From Bacteroidia bacterium (GTDB lineage Bacteria > Bacteroidota > Bacteroidia > Chitinophagales > Saprospiraceae), in assembly GCA_030432855.1 (NCBI GenBank), contig JAUILM010000231.1:1-8177 (forward strand): a stretch of DNA of 8,177 nucleotides, given 5' to 3'. This document shows, piece after piece, positions 5,536 to 8,177 of this stretch (its first letter is position 1; every line of letters starts with the position of its first letter). Under the pieces are notes generated by a model. It searched no databases, was not told the DNA's origin, and worked only from the letters and a program-made list of their open reading frames with translations. The translations under genes and the position numbers were made by a program.

Positions 5536-8177
5536 ATACGTGACATATCTATTTGCAATCTGCTTTGGATTGATTTCTACCAGTCATGGCAATGCTCAAT
5601 CTTTTGGAGGGTTCTCTCCATTATTAAAATGGTTTGAGATAAACACGGATACAGTACGCGTGATCTACCCCCAAGGTCAGGAGCAGCGGGCACAAAGACT
5701 CGTCAATGCAGTACATTATTTAAAGAAGAATGATACGGAAAGTATAGGGGACAAAGCTTTTAAAATCGACATAGTACTCAATAACCAGACCACAGTCACC
5801 AATGGGTCTGTAGGTATCGCACCCTGGAAGTCGCACTTTGTCACAACGCCTTTACAAAACAGTTTTTCGCTTTCAGCACTGCCCTGGATGGATTTACTGG
5901 CCGTGCATGAATACCGCCATGTTATACAATTATCCACCGCCCGAAGAGGCCTGAGTAAACTACTTTACACCTTGTTTGGCGAGGAAAGTTGGTCAGGGGC
6001 AGCCAATCTTGCTGTACCCGATTGGTTTTTGGAAGGAGATGCCGTATGGGCAGAAACATCCCTTTCTCCCCAGGGTCGGGGCAGGATTCCATCATTTCTG
6101 AGAGCTTATCGGGCGTTAAGTATTGAGGATCTACCCACATGGAACTATACACAGGTACGAAATGGTTCCATTAAACATTTTATACCTAATGAATATCCAC
6201 TGGGATATATGCTCACCGCTTACGGCTATGAGAATTATGGTGATACGTTCTGGAAAAGCATTCTAAGCGATGCCGCATCTTTTCGGGGGATTTTTTATCC
6301 CTTTTCAAAGGCATTGGAAGCCAAGACAGGGTTATCTACCAGAGCATTCTACGATAAAGTACTGGAGGAAAAGAGGATGGAATGGAAAAATCAGCAAGGC
6401 GAAATACAGGCAGCGGGCATTGTGAAACCATCCCATGAGATCAAGACTTTCACCCATTTTCAATATCCGTATGTCACATCCGGAGGCGGTGATCTGATTT
6501 ATTATGTGCGGAGTTTTGAAGAGACCGGATCATTTAAACGTCTGAATCTATCGACTGGTGAAGCTTCAAAAGTGGCAAATCGTGGTATCAGTGCAGATGA
6601 TTACTATGGATATAATGGAGATTGGCTTACCTGGTCTGAATACTCCGTCGATCCCAGATGGTCAGAAAAGGACTATTCTGACATTGTATTTTTTAATATG
6701 GATACAAGGGTCAAGAAGAGAATCACACGGAAGGAGCGATACTTTTCTCCTTTTCCAACTTCTGATGGCAGTAAAATAGTAGTGGTCGATCAACCCGCCA
6801 ATACCACCAGTACACTTGTGCTTTTGGACCAGGATGGGAACGAACTTGAAAGAGCCGCGAATCCTGATCAATTAGTTTTCACCTTTCCACGATTCTACGA
6901 CCAGGATAGATCCATAGTAACAGCAGCCAGAAACGTTGATGGTGAAATGGCTGTACTTAGCTATGATCTTGAGTCCAAACAATTTGATGTATTGGTACCT
7001 TTTGCTAATAACATTATTGGTGCTCCTATGGTCAAAGACAGTGTCTTATACTACTCTTCCACAGGGTACGAACGGGAGCAAGTAGTGGCTGTGGATTTAA
7101 CTAGTAATCAACTTTTCCTACTGACGGATGAGCCAAACGGTGCCTTTGAGCCGCTGATGGTGGGAGATACGCTATATTATGTGTCCTTTACGTCTATGGG
7201 CAATAGAATTAAGTCACGGGTGATAGACCGATCGACCACTGGATCAGTAGACGGGGCACCAGCACTGACGTTTCAAAGAAACATCTTTAAGGAGTTTCCT
7301 GATAGGACATATACAAGTGAAAAGTATAAGCCTCTACTTCATAGTATAAATTTTCATACCTGGGGATTTGATTATGATGATCCAGTCGTCAGTTTAAGAG
7401 CCCTCTCAACGAATGTGCTCAATAATGTTGAATTGTCTGCAGGGGTCAACTACAATTACGACCGGGATGTATATCAGCCATTTGGCCGGTTGCGTATTTC
7501 GGCATTGTATCCTGATGTGAGCCTGGGAGTTTCAACTGTAAAACGTAGTGCCATTTTTGAAGATGAGCTAAACACCTGGAGAGAATGGAATATGAGTGCC
7601 AGTCTGAGTGTACCATTAAACTATTCACGGGGACTGTATCGCCGAACATTTGTACCAGAGATTGGAATCCTGAGTACGAGTCTCACGGGTGATCTTGATT
7701 TGAGCTTTGTGTCTGCTTTTAGCTCACTCACATTTATTCACGAACGCATTAAGGCCCGAAAAAACCTTTTCACACGAAATGGACAGTACCTTAGGGTTGG
7801 TATTACGGAAGCGATCGATGATTTCCAGGCCCGGGAATTGAATGTGCGAACAGGGCTTTCACTGCCTGGCCTGGGTATCAACCATAATACAGTCCTTCAT
7901 GCTGACTACTTAAAAAACGTTGAAGGATCAGACTATAGATTTTTATCGGGGTTACAACATAGGGGCCTGGGGGTGGTCCCGGCTGACGAGATATGGCGGC
8001 TATCAGCTAACTATCACTTTCCGGTACTATACCCGGATTGGGGATTTGCCGGACTTATTTATTTTTATCGGGTCAGGGCAAACCTATTCTATGATTATAG
8101 CCGGACTAAGGTTTATGAGGGGGGTGTGAATAACTATCATACCTCCGGGGTCGAATTGGTGTTTGATGTAAATCTGG
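5504..8177 (+). CDS. Exported HExxH metallopeptidase with beta-propeller and outer-membrane beta-barrel (3' partial)
   Basis: An open frame of 891 codons runs off the window end. ATG 5504 is the first ATG after the upstream in-frame stop (5492-5494); it gives a signal peptide with basic residues R8 and K11, hydrophobic core YVTYLFAICFGLIS and likely cleavage near NAQ (residue 32). GTG 5540 would lose the basic region. Residues about 35-300 resemble a peptidase-MA-like gluzincin: HEYRH at 135-139 gives two zinc ligands and catalytic E136, and PDWFLEGDAVWAE at 172-184 offers E177 as third ligand, 37 residues on. Residues about 313-600 look like a TolB-type propeller, with TWSEYSVDPRW from 376 and RYFSPFPTSDGSKIVVV at 412-428. 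From about 603 (YTSEKYKPLLHSINFHTWGF) the sequence becomes barrel-like strands, including LSANYHFPVLYPDWGFAG and RVRANLFYDYS. The probable role is a cell-surface or periplasmic protease anchored in the outer membrane; substrate unknown. Probably only a few dozen C-terminal residues are missing. Confidence 0.88.
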   Translation, partial: MPYILSPRSCKYVTYLFAICFGLISTSHGNAQSFGGFSPLLKWFEINTDTVRVIYPQGQEQRAQRLVNAVHYLKKNDTESIGDKAFKIDIVLNNQTTVTNGSVGIAPWKSHFVTTPLQNSFSLSALPWMDLLAVHEYRHVIQLSTARRGLSKLLYTLFGEESWSGAANLAVPDWFLEGDAVWAETSLSPQGRGRIPSFLRAYRALSIEDLPTWNYTQVRNGSIKHFIPNEYPLGYMLTAYGYENYGDTFWKSILSDAASFRGIFYPFSKALEAKTGLSTRAFYDKVLEEKRMEWKNQQGEIQAAGIVKPSHEIKTFTHFQYPYVTSGGGDLIYYVRSFEETGSFKRLNLSTGEASKVANRGISADDYYGYNGDWLTWSEYSVDPRWSEKDYSDIVFFNMDTRVKKRITRKERYFSPFPTSDGSKIVVVDQPANTTSTLVLLDQDGNELERAANPDQLVFTFPRFYDQDRSIVTAARNVDGEMAVLSYDLESKQFDVLVPFANNIIGAPMVKDSVLYYSSTGYEREQVVAVDLTSNQLFLLTDEPNGAFEPLMVGDTLYYVSFTSMGNRIKSRVIDRSTTGSVDGAPALTFQRNIFKEFPDRTYTSEKYKPLLHSINFHTWGFDYDDPVVSLRALSTNVLNNVELSAGVNYNYDRDVYQPFGRLRISALYPDVSLGVSTVKRSAIFEDELNTWREWNMSASLSVPLNYSRGLYRRTFVPEIGILSTSLTGDLDLSFVSAFSSLTFIHERIKARKNLFTRNGQYLRVGITEAIDDFQARELNVRTGLSLPGLGINHNTVLHADYLKNVEGSDYRFLSGLQHRGLGVVPADEIWRLSANYHFPVLYPDWGFAGLIYFYRVRANLFYDYSRTKVYEGGVNNYHTSGVELVFDVNL

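Noticed and set aside
5922..6152. Minus-strand open frame of 76 codons
   Set aside because: It is antisense to the zinc-site region of the metallopeptidase and has no sign of being a gene.
7920..8129. Separate small + strand gene in another frame
   Set aside because: It overlaps the long metallopeptidase-barrel frame, whose downstream sequence is clearly barrel-like. Only its first few codons are of interest, as a possible frameshifted piece of that same gene.

Overview
This window looks like chromosomal DNA of a member of the Bacteroidota, probably from a gliding or environmental lineage that has a type IX secretion system (T9SS). The signs are a very long secreted protein with a T9SS-style C-terminal region next to a PorV/PorQ-family outer-membrane protein, a greA-HIT gene pair, a bacteroidetal-type geranylgeranylglyceryl phosphate synthase, moderate GC, and start codons without clear Shine-Dalgarno sequences. 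The species cannot be named from the sequence. All recognised genes are on the + strand and packed tightly. I see no RNA genes, mobile elements, CRISPR arrays or long repeats.

Region 1 (1-3703) is a two-gene unit. A large exported protein, whose start lies upstream of the window, overlaps by one base (TAATG) with a 348-residue PorV/PorQ-family beta-barrel protein. The likely reading is a T9SS-type surface or secreted protein encoded with its own PorV-like partner. A 153-base gap (3704-3856) follows, holding a small hairpin and a weak Bacteroidota-type promoter candidate.

Region 2 (3857-4730) is housekeeping: greA (transcript-cleavage factor) and, four bases later, a HIT-family nucleotide hydrolase/transferase. 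For both genes the most upstream in-frame start is not the real one. The starts chosen here are the internal ATGs that match the family N-termini.

Region 3 (4786-8177) begins with a geranylgeranylglyceryl/heptaprenylglyceryl phosphate synthase (ether-lipid type prenyltransferase). Its last 32 bases overlap the start of a very large reading frame that runs off the end of the window (at least 891 codons without a stop). That protein has a signal peptide, a gluzincin-type HExxH metallopeptidase domain, a TolB-like beta-propeller and a C-terminal outer-membrane beta-barrel. It is the most interesting gene here: a putative protease apparently anchored by its own barrel. A ten-codon stretch in its barrel reads better in another frame between two homopolymers, so a pair of compensating indels or base-calling errors is possible there.
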